From: Mesostigma viride
Lineage: Eukaryota; Streptophyta; Mesostigmatophyceae; Mesostigmatales; Mesostigmataceae
DNA length: 64,000 nucleotides
Direction: 5' to 3'
Assembly (NCBI GenBank): GCA_009746045.1
Contig: RPFO01001275.1
Span: forward strand, 88,910-152,909
A program made the position numbers and the translations under genes. Of this stretch, positions 44,041 to 54,345 are shown piece by piece; position 1 is the stretch's first letter, and each line of letters starts with the position of its first letter. The notes below the pieces were generated by a model. It was not told the DNA's origin. It saw only the letters and a list, made by a program, of their open reading frames with translations, and ran no database searches.

Positions 44041-45504
44041 ATGCAAGGGGGGGAGGGTGTGTCAAGCGCGGTGCGTGGCGGGTCAACCATCTTCACCGTC
44101 AAGGCCAATCTCTTGACCATGGGTGACTTGGTTGTGGTGAGGGGGCCGACACCAGTTTCCGGGCACGGCATGCAGTGGATGGGACATATGCTCGCCAAGG
44201 TGGTGGACATCCATGGGTTGGATTCCGATGCAACTATCTGTGTGGCCCCTTACTATGCCACCAGTTGGGGCAGCCGGTTTGACAAGGTTTCCCTTGTAGG
44301 GGGGCTGGCAACCGTCAATGGTAGGTCAACCGGGGTCGGCTGGGTCGTCCCGGTGGAGGACATTGCTATCCAACACTGGTCCGTGAACGGCAACGCTGCA
44401 GTCTTCACGCCCAAGCTGTCAGCCCAAGGCAGCAAGCTGACACGCACGACCCAAGATGCCATGCGCGACCATCCGGGCATTGACTGGGAGGGCTACAAGA
44501 CGACGGGCGCTGCGGTGAAGTCGGCACAGGCTGCATGCGCCGCCTACTTCCAGGAGAAGGGGCAGGAGGAATTGCTTGGCATGCGCGTGTGCGCCCTGTT
44601 TGCAGATGGCCGCTCCAGGATGAAGGATAGGTTTCATGGTTGGGTGGTGGCCATAGCTGGCAATGTTACGGTTGTGTGGTCAGACGGCAGGTTTGAGGAG
44701 TACACTGCCTTTGACAAGGTCTTGGAATTTGTCTGCGCCTGCCTGCATGGCCCTGCCGCGTTCATGCGCAATGAGGTCTTGTCACGGTACAGTGAGCAGA
44801 CGGGGCAGGCCCTCAGCCCCAAAGTCATGCGAGAAGAGGGCAACACGGCCTTTGCAGTTGCCATCACAATGCCACTGCATGTGGATGTGCACAACAGCAG
44901 TGACGACGAGGACTATGTGGATGATGGCACGGCCGACGTGGCCGATGAGGATGCAGACAACATGGAGGAGGAGGAGGAGGAGGAGGAGGAGGAGGAGGAG
45001 GAGGAGGAGGAGGAGGAGGAGGAGGAGGAGGAGGAGGAGGAGGAGGAGGAGGAGGAGGAGGAGGAGGAGGAGGAGGAGGAGGAGGAGGAGGAGGAGGAGG
45101 AGGAGGAGGAGGTGCAGAAGAAGCAAAGCAAGCGCCGCGGCCGCAGCACCACCCAGGGAAGGAGGCGTGGCCAGAAGCAGCAACAGCAGCTGCTGGAGGA
45201 GGAGGAGGAGGAGGAGGAGGAGGAGGAGGAGGAGGAGGAGGTGGAGGAGGAGGAGGAGGAGGAGGAGGAGGAGGAGGAGGAGGAGGAGGAGGAGGAGGAG
45301 GAGGAGGAGGAGGAGGAGGAGGAGGAGGAGGAGGAGGAGGAGGAGGAGGAGGAGGTGCACAAGAAGCAAAGCAAGCGCCGCGGCCGCAGCACCACCCAGG
45401 GAAGGAGGCGTGGCCGGAAGCTGCAGCAGCAGCAGCAGGAGGAGGAGGAACTGCAGGAAAAGCAGAGCAAGCGCCACAGGTGCAGCACCATCACCACCCA
45501 CTGA
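44041..45504 (+). CDS. Hypothetical acidic/basic protein with poly-Glu blocks
   Basis: A 487-codon intact frame. Residues about 20-300 are a normal globular sequence: LTMGDLVVVRGPTPVSG, HMLAKVVDIHGLDSDATI and VGWVVPVEDIAIQHW suggest a BAH/Tudor-like beta-barrel, and FHGWVVAIAGNVTVVWSDGR a second small barrel; these are impressions, not matches. After an acidic linker there are two cassettes, each poly-Glu (about 50 residues each) followed by KKQSKRRGRSTTQGRRRG and Gln runs, and a third short basic tail ending KRHRCSTITTH. Alternating acidic and basic blocks suggest a nucleic-acid or chromatin-associated protein, but that is inference. The start is the first ATG after the satellite; an upstream exon cannot be excluded. 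Confidence 0.6.
   Translation: MQGGEGVSSAVRGGSTIFTVKANLLTMGDLVVVRGPTPVSGHGMQWMGHMLAKVVDIHGLDSDATICVAPYYATSWGSRFDKVSLVGGLATVNGRSTGVGWVVPVEDIAIQHWSVNGNAAVFTPKLSAQGSKLTRTTQDAMRDHPGIDWEGYKTTGAAVKSAQAACAAYFQEKGQEELLGMRVCALFADGRSRMKDRFHGWVVAIAGNVTVVWSDGRFEEYTAFDKVLEFVCACLHGPAAFMRNEVLSRYSEQTGQALSPKVMREEGNTAFAVAITMPLHVDVHNSSDDEDYVDDGTADVADEDADNMEEEEEEEEEEEEEEEEEEEEEEEEEEEEEEEEEEEEEEEEEEEEEEEEEVQKKQSKRRGRSTTQGRRRGQKQQQQLLEEEEEEEEEEEEEEEVEEEEEEEEEEEEEEEEEEEEEEEEEEEEEEEEEEEEEVHKKQSKRRGRSTTQGRRRGRKLQQQQQEEEELQEKQSKRHRCSTITTH
44963..45354 (+). repeat. Two (GAG)n tracts in the coding sequence
   Basis: Pure GAG runs at 44963-45111 and 45196-45354 (interrupted by GTG at 45241) encode poly-Glu. The 80-bp spacer between them is repeated after the second run (45357-45420), so a GAG-plus-basic cassette has been duplicated. 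Confidence 0.95.
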
Positions 45505-45777
45505 TCAAGGACACGGGGCCGGGAGTAGCGGGTGAACATGAGGACAAGGTGGAAGAGGCCGTTGCAACGGGGATGAGGACAATGAGGAGGCCAAGGCAAC
45601 GCGCATGATGATAAGGATGATGCTCATTGGGTGCATGATAGCTGGCCCGTGCCATGGGCCTTGACCAGTGTGTGCTACCACGAGGGGCATTCCAGCCATG
45701 TCTAAGCCCTCATTGTCTTATTTTCATAGGTGTTGTGGCATCATTATAGTCTAATTTGGTTGGCTGATGTGGCTTAT

Positions 45778-46030
45778 TGAGATGCCACGCTCTAGTTTTT
45801 GTATAGCCATGATGATCTTCCCCCTCACAGGGATGCTCCCCCCTTACCCGGGCATAGCGTGATAGACCATGAGGGTGCGGGTGCCCTGGTGCACCTAGAG
45901 CAGGGGTAGCTTACATTCCCACCCTTGCATGAAGTAGCCTAGAATGTATTAAAAGCCATATGCCCCTTCTCAGGGCTATGTGCTACATCTACTCCCAACG
46001 GAGTGATGTTGATAATTAATTAATTAATTA
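45778..46030 (+). mobile_element. HALF 3' fragment with perfect 11-bp target duplication
   Basis: A 5'-truncated HALF 3' UTR, 253 bp, ending in the ACTCC-CAAC-GGAGT hairpin and (TAAT)n. ATGTGGCTTAT flanks it at 45767-45777 and 46031-46041. It defines the 3' end and shows retroposition. Confidence 0.9.
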
Positions 46031-46076
46031 ATGTGGCTTATGGATTTCCAGCCATGTTTCTTGACCAGCGTGTGCA

Positions 46077-46276
46077 TGGGTGGGTGGGTGGGTGGGTGGG
46101 TGGGTGGGTGGGTGGGTGGGTGGGTGGGTGGGTGGGTGGGTGGGTGGGGTGGGTGGGTGGGTGGGTGGGTGGGTGGGTGGGTGGGTGGGTGGGTGGGTGG
46201 GTGGGTGGGTGGGTGGGTGGGTGGGTGGGTGGGTGGGTGGGTGGGTGGGTGGGTGGGTTGGTGGGTGGGTGGGTTG
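46077..46276 (+). repeat. (GGGT)n microsatellite
   Basis: About 48 units with single irregularities at 46147 and 46256. The encoded Val-Gly-Gly-Trp frames are artefacts. Confidence 0.97.
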
Positions 46277-46667
46277 GGAAGGTGTGCTTTTCATTATGAC
46301 GATTAGCTTAGTTACATGTGTGTAATCATGCACATGTTGACGTTGTATCATGGGCGTGTGCCCCTAAGTTTGCCTTCCTGCAATGTCACGTAGTATATAA
46401 TCTAGATGTGTTGTTTGGAACCTGACTATTTATCCCAAACTGGAATGATTGACAATGCAACTATGTGATGAAACCCTTGAAAAACAATTACTAATGACTG
46501 CATTTTTTGTGCTATGTTTGCAAGCATCTGTCACCTATTTGTCATGCAAACAGTCTGATTTTCTTGTTGGCAGTTAACATGGATGTTTTTATGAGCTGTG
46601 CAAAGTTCTAGGCTTGAGTGAGTTCATTGATATGTGCCCCCATGTGTTGGAACCCTTGGAAAAACAT
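46277..46667. other. No gene recognised
   Basis: AT-rich. CCCTTGAAAAACAATT and CCCTTGGAAAAACATG recur, and again near 48632, so a diverged repeat is likely. Confidence 0.4.
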
Positions 46668-48466
46668 GAATTCTATTCCCACTATTACCAATCCACCAAC
46701 ATTTGATTAAAACAATAAGTGGGCAATTACAGAACCCATGAGTGAGCCTGCCACGCTGCACCCATTTCATGATTGATTGTAGTTCTCGTTACCCTAGAAA
46801 CAAACACAAAAAGAGGGAGGGAGGGCGGGACAAGAAAAAGAGACCTAGAACATCGTGCAAATGGCACTTTAGGGCGGCGTAGCCCAGGCTCGCCTCATGA
46901 GCCGTCAGCAACAGTAACTTAATTGCTACTTAACTTAACGAACTAGAAATGGCCATACAAAACTGGCCAACTAATTCTAACTCATGGAACCGGTCCAGCC
47001 CAAGGCCCACCGTCCCGTAGTACCACTCACATAGCGGCGTTCATTCTCATCTGTTATAAAGAAACTACGTTCAGAGAACACCGATTCTATTCCCACTATT
47101 ACCAATCCACCAACATTTGATTAAAACAATAAGTGGGCAATTACAGAACCCATGAGTGAGCCTGCCACGCTGCACCCATTTCATGATTGATTGTAGTTCT
47201 CGTTACCCAACCCCCCTTTCCTGGTGCTTTATCTCCAAAGCTCCGCCAACCACTTTCGCTCAGTGGCTCCCGAGGCTGCCCTGCCGCAACGGTCACGACC
47301 ATTACAATCGCCGGCGGCTGTAGCGAGCCTCATGCACGATAACCCTTTGCAGGGCCCCCCCAGCCTTCCACCCTCGGCCAGTAAAAGAGGGTGTTGAATG
47401 TGCACGCAAAGACAAGGAAGAAGACGCCTCGTTTAACGATCACGGACCTCCCTCAAAGGCCAGTGCCGCCCTAACGTGACGACAACTTGTAGGACGTCAC
47501 CCGATGCCACCATATCTCGATTACTGTCAACGTTGTCACCTGGGGGAGTAACTTTCCATATTTCAGGTTTTAGTTGATGAGCAGGCTCTCATCACACACC
47601 CCAGCGGCCGATAAAGCGCAAGCGCAACTGGGCCGGCCAAAATATTTGGTCCTGCCCGGCCCAGGTCCGTCTGTTAAACTGGCCCCTTAAGTCTCGGTCT
47701 GAATCGAAATATTGCATAATTCCGGAATTCGTCCCCACCACATTCCCGAGACCTCACGCACCCATAAGAGCGGATGCTGGTAAATATTTTTCTACTTACG
47801 CGAGGGCCGACAGACTTGTCGTCCATCACAATGCCCACTAAAAGTAACCCGACCACCCTTCCTTCGGCAGTCAGCAGTCAGGATCTGCAACCCTGCTGCG
47901 ACATTCCGCAGCAAAGCGGTAGGCACTGCAGCGTGGCACGGAAATCTTACTCATGGCTTCAGAGTTCCGTACAGGTGCCACGCGCAGGCAAACGCGAAGT
48001 ATTTTATAGTCTCTCGTCGGCCAAGAACCCAGCTGCGGGGAGAAAACCGACGAGGGTAATTTCAATTTCTTTTTCACAGTCACGTGACTGTTCAAGCTAT
48101 GTCAGTCACGCGCCATCTCTAATCGGCCACCGCCAGCCAAAAGGCTGACGCGATTAGGGCAGCATTAAATTTCTTGTAATCCGCCATACCCATACCCCAT
48201 ACATCCGATTACAAGAAAAAGAGACCTAGAACATCGTGCAAATGGCACTTTAGGGCGGCGTAGCCCAGGCTCGCCTCATGAGCCGTCAGCAACAGTAACT
48301 TAATTGCTACTTAACTTAACGAACTAGAAATGGCCATACAAAACTGGCCAACTGATTCTAACTCATGGAACCGGTCCAGCCCAAGGCCCACCGTCCCGTA
48401 GTACCACTCACATAGCGGCGTTCATTCTCATCTGTTATAAAGAAACTACGTTCAGAGAACACCGAA
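46668..48466 (+). repeat. C-D segmental duplication with a 1-kb insertion
   Basis: Segment C (46668-46792) recurs at 47087-47207. Segment D (46829-47087, 258 bp) recurs at 48208-48466 with very few differences. The order is C-D-C-insert-D, so a C-D unit was duplicated in tandem and the second copy carries about 1 kb (47208-48207) between C and D. Confidence 0.8.
47774..48148 (+). CDS. Hypothetical ORF within the 1-kb insert
   Basis: A 124-codon frame, MLVNIFLLTRGPTDLSS onward, Ser- and Pro-rich, no recognisable domain. It may be chance. Another ATG at 47831 (MPTKSNPTTLP) is in frame. Confidence 0.2.
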   Translation: MLVNIFLLTRGPTDLSSITMPTKSNPTTLPSAVSSQDLQPCCDIPQQSGRHCSVARKSYSWLQSSVQVPRAGKREVFYSLSSAKNPAAGRKPTRVISISFSQSRDCSSYVSHAPSLIGHRQPKG

Positions 48467-49180
48467 AACTGCATTTTTGGGGTATTTATGCTAGCATTCG
48501 TCACCAGCTTGTCATCCAACCAGCATGAAACTTTGTGGGCATGCTATTTGGGATGTGTTTAAAAGATGTACTAAGTTTCAGCTCCAACTGAGTTCATTTG
48601 GTGTCATTGTATACGTGTATGTGTGATGAAACCCTTGGAAAACCATGAAAAAATGCATTTTGGGGGTATTTATGGGGGGCCCACAATCAATCTACAATAC
48701 CCATGCCAAATTTTATTACTTGAGGAGACGCCATTTCAACAAATACATGACAATTGATGCTCATTGTGAATGCGTTTCCACATGAAATCATTACCATTTC
48801 ATGCAATTTGGTCACTGGTGCGCTTTCCGCGTGCACTTTTCATTACTAGATTGCTTAAATTTATTAAAATTTATTAAATTTATTAACATTTATTAAAATT
48901 TATTCAAGTCGGGGTAAAATTGGCTGTTTTTGTCAAAGTGTCATGCACTCGGAGGGTAAGCAAGTGAGACAAGTTGTAGATTAAATTTACAATTGCACAA
49001 CCCTCTCCACGACCCCGCTAGTTCTATTTATAGAACGAATTATAATTATTGCCAAAATTGTGCACAAGCCTGTGCACAACCCAACCAGTAATTCCCACTT
49101 GAACTTTGAATATTCAAGTGAATGCTCTGGAGACAGATGTACAGATCGATCTTTACAAATGTACACGAGTTCAGATCAAG
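48467..49180. other. No gene; AT-rich repeats
   Basis: CTGCATTTTTGGGGTATTTATG and a second TGCATTTTGGGGGTATTTATG (48651) are tandem relatives about 180 bp apart. (ATTTATTAAA)n at 48857-48905. No coding signal. Confidence 0.5.
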
Positions 49181-49184
49181 CTAT

Positions 49185-52100
49185 CTAACTACCTACTAAC
49201 AGGCGTTTCTTTACAGGTGCCCGTCCGCTCGTCTTCTTTACACCCCCCTCCCGCACATCTGCGCCAGCCTTCCCTTGAGGTTTTCGTTTGCCCTGCCCTG
49301 CGGCTTGGTCTCCCCCCTTCTCTTGGAGTCGTGGGGAAGATCTGGTCGCTGGGGAAGATCTGGTCGCCAGGTACCCCTTGTCCATCCACCACTCCAAATA
49401 CGTTCCCTCAGGTGGCTTGAAACAGTTCCGCATCTCGTCTTGTTGTACCTTGAAAATTATGTTGGGCATCGTCCCCTGCTCCCCATTAATCCAGATTCCC
49501 TTTTCGTCACACCCTTCTGCCCAAAATTTAACGTACCACACGCCCGTTTTATCCACCTTTCGAACGACTCCATGCACCAGGAACGTGTCGACGTGGAAAT
49601 CAGGCATGTGTGCCAGCTTCATTGGGTCTGCATTGAGTTTAGCCACCGAATCAGCAGCCCACGTGGGCTTCCACAACGTATCAAGGCGCTGGGATTGGTT
49701 CTTCCGATACTGGCAAAATTCCCCGCCGTGCTTGCACAATACCGAAACCGGACATCCAACAGGCGAGCGGGGCACGACCCGTTTCCCCCCCCCCCACCTT
49801 CCAGATTCTCCATCCACGTCTGCCAACTTGGTGGTGGCACTTTCTTGTCTAGTGGCTTGGGCTGGGTTGCGGTAACTGTGACACGTCTTTGTGGCGCTTC
49901 CTCCTCAGGTTCCGATTCTTCCGATTCTTCCGAATCTTCCTCAAACCCTTTGGGTGGGCCGCCATGCGCGTCATCCTTTGGCGGCTCCTCTTCAGACTCG
50001 TCACCTGTGTGTGGGACAAGCAATGACGAGCGGCGCAATTAGTTATCATTACAATCGCAAATCAAACTTGGGAATATGCAAACATCATAATTTAACCGAC
50101 CATATTCACTCAGATTAACTTACCCTTTGACAGATGACTAGCCGTTGCTCTTGATCGAACGTGCCCGCCAGGCGAAAGGAGCTTTTTGCAGTAGTCGACG
50201 GCACGCCCCAACATCCCCCCCCCGACGCCCCCGAATTCCCCCTCGAGCCTCCCTCCCCTCCCCCCCCTCCTTCCCCCCTTCCCCCGATGCGCCGGTCGAC
50301 CCGCCCCCCTCTCCGCCCTTCGACCCGCCCCCCTCTCCGCCCTTTGACCCGCCCCCCTCTCCACCCTTCTCTCCCCCCCCTCTCCGCCCTTGGACCCGCC
50401 CCCCTCTCCGCCCTTTGACCCGCCCCCCTCTCCACCCTTTGACCCGCCCCCCTCTCCGCCCTTCGACCCGCCCCCCTCTCCGCCCTTCGACCCCCTCCCC
50501 TCTCCGCCCTTCTCTCCGCCCCCCTCTCCATCCTTCGACCCCCTCCCCTCTCCGCCCTTCGACCCGCCCCCCTCTCCGTCCTTCGACCCCCCCCTCTCCG
50601 CCCTTCGACCCCCCCCCTCTCCGCCCTTCGACCCGCCCCCCTCTCCGTCCTTCGACCCCCCCCCTCTCCGCCCTTCGACCCGCCCCCCTCTCCGCCCTTC
50701 GAACCCCCCCCTCTCCGTCCTTCGACCCGCCCCCCTTATCACCACCCTCATTCCCGTCCCCCTCATCATCGCCGGCACCATCATCACCAACCTCCTCCCC
50801 ATCATCACCCCCATGTGACCCGACATCCTCATCATCCCCCATTGAGACGTCTTCGGCCGCGGGGGTCTCCGAGGCGGCGCGCTTCCGGCGTTTCTTTTTG
50901 GTGCCAGCGCCTGCCGTCTCCAGCGGACGCTTCTGGGCTGCACCCGCAATTTCCTTGCCCGAACGGCCGTTGGGATTGGAAATATCCTCCCCCTCAGGCC
51001 GCTTCCCAAGTACCTTCAGAAGGACCTTAAACCCATCCACCTGCTCCCCCAATGAAGATCACGGGTGGGTTGAAGAATCCCGTGAAATCGCCTAGGTACG
51101 ACGACCAGTCGTCCTTCACACCATTGAAATCTCCACAATCCTTCGCCGCCTTCCAGTCCCTTTTCTCCACCCACGAACCCGTTCGACCCTTCAACAATTC
51201 CTCATCATTCCACAGCTTGGCGTGATGTTCCAAATTCAGCAGCACTACCCCATTCTTGATATCTGGCTGGTTCACCCCCCCTTCCTCTTCACAACAAATT
51301 CGAACCCCTCCATTGCATTAAGTACCACTTGAGCCAACCGTGTCGGCCCATCGCTTTTCTCCCACGCGAAAGTCTTCATCATGAACTCACAGGTCTCTTC
51401 CCCGTCAGACGTGTAAACTCTCTTAGAAATCCACGGGCCCTGCTGCTCGATTTCGGATGCCATCTCCTCCGACCCAAACTTCCGCGGGGGTTCCCGCTTC
51501 TCCCCCACCTTTTTTTGGCGACCCGACTGGACGTCCTCTGCCTCGGCATGTTCGGCTTGGCCTTCCTCCGGCACAGCCCCCGTCACCACCACAGCCCCCG
51601 CCACAGGCTGTACGGGTTGGGGCACCACAGCCTGTTCGGTTGGGGGTTCGGGCGCAATCAGGACCCACCATTTCGTTTCCTCCTTGTGGGTCGTCCAAAA
51701 ATCCGTCCTCTCCAGCAGTGCAAGTGGGAAGGTGGAATCGTCCCTCCCCGTTGGCCTGATAACCGCCCTTAGTCTCTTGGCAGCTACAGCGACCGTATCG
51801 GCCACCCTCTGAAGGGCGCTGTCGGCTTCCGAAGGCTGCATCGGCAACCAGCCGAGGTCGCGTGGTTCGGGGTATTTCCCCAAATCGCGGTTGTAGATCA
51901 TGAAAAGCTGGACCATCACCTCGCAGAAGATCTTGGCCATGTATGTCAGGTCATACAAGCACTGAGGAGGAACGTGTTTGGCCTTCACGGTTGCCATGAT
52001 AGACGGCCAGAATCGAAAGCGGGCTAGACTCCTCCACCCTTCCTGTTTGATCCCCCCCCCTTCCTCATCACCCTTCCCTCCCCGTCCAGCTTGTCCGCTG

Positions 52101-54302
52101 CCACGATGTCCAGAAACTCTGCAAGCTCCTTGGCCAGCTTGTCCTCAATCGGCATTCCACATCTACTGTCGTCGTTCGGAGCGACCGTTTCATCCTTCAC
52201 AGCCGAGATGAAGTCGTAGACTTGGGTTTTCTCCGATTCGGACAAACCACCCTCGTTCAATCGCCCTCCAACCCGCTCCTCACCACCCTCCTCCCCCTCC
52301 CCGTCCTTCCTTGCCTTCTCAGTGCTGCTTGAAACCCCATGAATCAAATTCCATATTTCTTTCTGGTCCTGAAGGGGCACCTCCGGCTTATCCCAGGATT
52401 CCTCCATGTGCGTCTTGAAATAGTTGTGCACTTCCAGCAGCGCCGTCCCCCTCGACTTTTTGGAAACGGCCTCGTCTTCTGCATTCAGCCCCCCTCCGAT
52501 CAGGGCAACCCTCCGATGCGCCTCTCTCCCCTGCATGCATGAAATGTGAATCAGTGTTTGAGACAAAAAACGGTCATACAACACACGACCTGACATTTTG
52601 TCCTTACACTTTGGAAGATCGGCCGTTCCCGAACAAAAATCACACCCTAATTTCCAGTTTCCAACGGCCGTTGGCGCAAGAAAAATCACACCCTAATTTC
52701 CAGGTTCCAACGGCCGTTGGCGCAAGAAAAATCACACCCTAATTTCCAGGTTCCAACGGCCGTTGGCGCAAGAAAAATCACACACTAATTTCCAGGTTCC
52801 AACGGCCGTTGGCGCAAGAAAAATCACACCCTAATTTCCAGGCTCCAACGGCCGTTGGCGCAAGAAAAATGTCGACCGAATTTCCAGGTTCCAACGGCCG
52901 TTGGCGCAAGAAAAATATCAACCAAATTTCCAGGTTCCAACGGCCGTTGGCGCAGGAAAAATGACACCCTAATTTCCAGGTTCCAACGGCCGTTGGCGCA
53001 AGAAAAATCACACACTAATTTCCAGGTTCCAACGGCCGTTGGCGCAAGAAAAATCACACCCTAATTTCCAGGTTCCAACGGCCGTTGGCGCAAGAAAAAT
53101 AACATCTAGTGCCTAAAACGTTCCCACACCCGATCCGTTATATTTACCTTTTGCGTCCGCATGTCCTTCATGGGCGGGATCAGTGCTTCCCCCTCCACCT
53201 CCCAGCCCTTGAGCACGTCCAGATTGGTGTACTTGAACTTCTCCGCGTCCCTCACCAACCCCCTCCACAAATCAAACGCCTCGTCGGTTGTCTCCACGAA
53301 CTTGCCCTTTTGTTTACCCGCAATCTCGCCAGCTATCGCAGTACTCACTTGCTCGTCAGAGCCCTCGAAAATCACGGACTTCAACATCTGTGTGTAGTGG
53401 TTGCCGTCCAGCACGGCAAACTGCACAAACACGCAAGGCGTCTGGTCTCGAAATTTACCCTTAAGGCCGGCATGGTCCGAGATGTTCAAGCTCCCCAGCG
53501 CGGATTTCGTCAGGTCAACTACTGCCTCACGCTCAGATTCATTTGACCACTCGGACGGATCCAACTCCATGGTGATCAACTCGTCTGAGCAAGCGGCCGC
53601 CATGTCCTTCAGGGAGTCCGTCCGGAGAATGGACATGGCTTCCTCGGCCGTTGGCGAACGATAGTATCCGAACCTCTGCACGGCACGGTCACTGTCGTCC
53701 CCCGTCAGTATTTTAATGTGGTAAGGAACCTTTTCACTCCTCTGCACCCATAAATTGTAGAGACCTGGATCACGGTCTGCCAGCACCTGCCACGCAAACC
53801 GGAAGATCGGCACGGCACATTTTGCTTTTGTCAGACTTGTGCCGGCCCCCACGAACCACGGCGCGAGCCCCCTACAATTCCGCACCGTCACCGTCCGGTG
53901 CCGCATGAGTTCCGGGAGTTGGCACAAGTTCTCCGTGGGGGCCCGTACTTGAGTCGCAATCGCGGACCCCCCCACGATGTCGACATCGTCTGGAACTAGG
54001 CGTATCTTCTGCCGCAGATGAAACGCCGCCTGTATGGTGTCAGTTAGATTCTTGTCGTGCACTTGAGAGGACGGCGCTGGCTCCCAGGAGTCCAAAATGC
54101 TGGGCTTCGCATTTCCAGCACGTGTCGTCAGCAGCCCCTTCCTCTCAAAGGTCTTCACAATAACCGACCATAAGTCGGTGCCCGGTGCTCGTTGGCGCCA
54201 GTCCTCAAAAAATGTTGTGAGATGCCTTTCCGAACAGTTATGTTCAATCTTGTAAGCCCACTTCCTCCGCTCTTCGTCCGTTCTCTGCCTTGACGGACGC
54301 CC
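49185..54302 (-). CDS. Large multi-exon gene of unknown function
   Basis: Four exons are visible: 54302-53148 (385 codons, phase 0), 52530-52072 (153 codons), 51961-50124, and 50004-49185. Introns have GT-AG ends (GTAAAT/TGCAG, GTGATG/CTCAG, GTAAGT/ACACAG). The exon at 54302 follows GTGATCAG, so an upstream exon probably lies beyond the minisatellite or beyond the window. Exons 3 and 4 need single-base corrections at G runs (51274-51280, 51046-51050, 49789-49800) to stay open, so the gene may be decayed or the assembly wrong there. Features: exon 1 has VFVQFAVLDGNHYTQMLKS, faintly like the DGNHR motif of ParB-type domains. Exon 3 has KKKRRKRAASETP (nuclear-localisation-like) and a Gly/Arg/Glu repeat domain. 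Exon 4 has an acidic DESEEEPPKDD stretch, DTFLVHGVVRKVDKTGVWYV and a Lys-rich tail. A nuclear protein is my guess; the family is unknown. Confidence 0.6.
50240..50740 (-). repeat. 24-bp coding minisatellite in exon 3 of the large gene
   Basis: About 20 units reading, on the plus strand, CCCCTCTCCGCCCTTCGACC with small changes; C-run lengths vary between units. In the gene frame it gives an eight-residue Gly/Arg/Glu/Val repeat; other frames give Gly-Gly-Ser-Lys-Gly-Gly-Glu-Gly. Frame switching through the C runs makes the true product uncertain. Confidence 0.8.
52618..53105 (-). repeat. 46-bp palindromic minisatellite filling intron 1
   Basis: Ten units with 46-bp period (cores at 52661, 52707, 52753 and so on to 53075), plus a degenerate one at 52618. 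Each holds the perfect palindrome CCAACGGCCGTTGG (first base variable) followed by CGCAAGAAAAATCACACCCT and AATTTCCAGGTT. It occupies most of the intron between 53147 and 52531. Confidence 0.92.
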
Positions 54303-54345
54303 CTGATCACATGCAAAAAACATACAGATAGCCGGAAGGTCAGTA

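Noticed and set aside
46031..46325. Val-Gly-Gly-Trp repeat protein
   Set aside because: Translation of (GGGT)n.
50145..51095. Plus-strand Pro-rich 316-codon frame
   Set aside because: Opposite strand of the exon-3 minisatellite; the minus strand has splice sites and a consistent frame on both sides.
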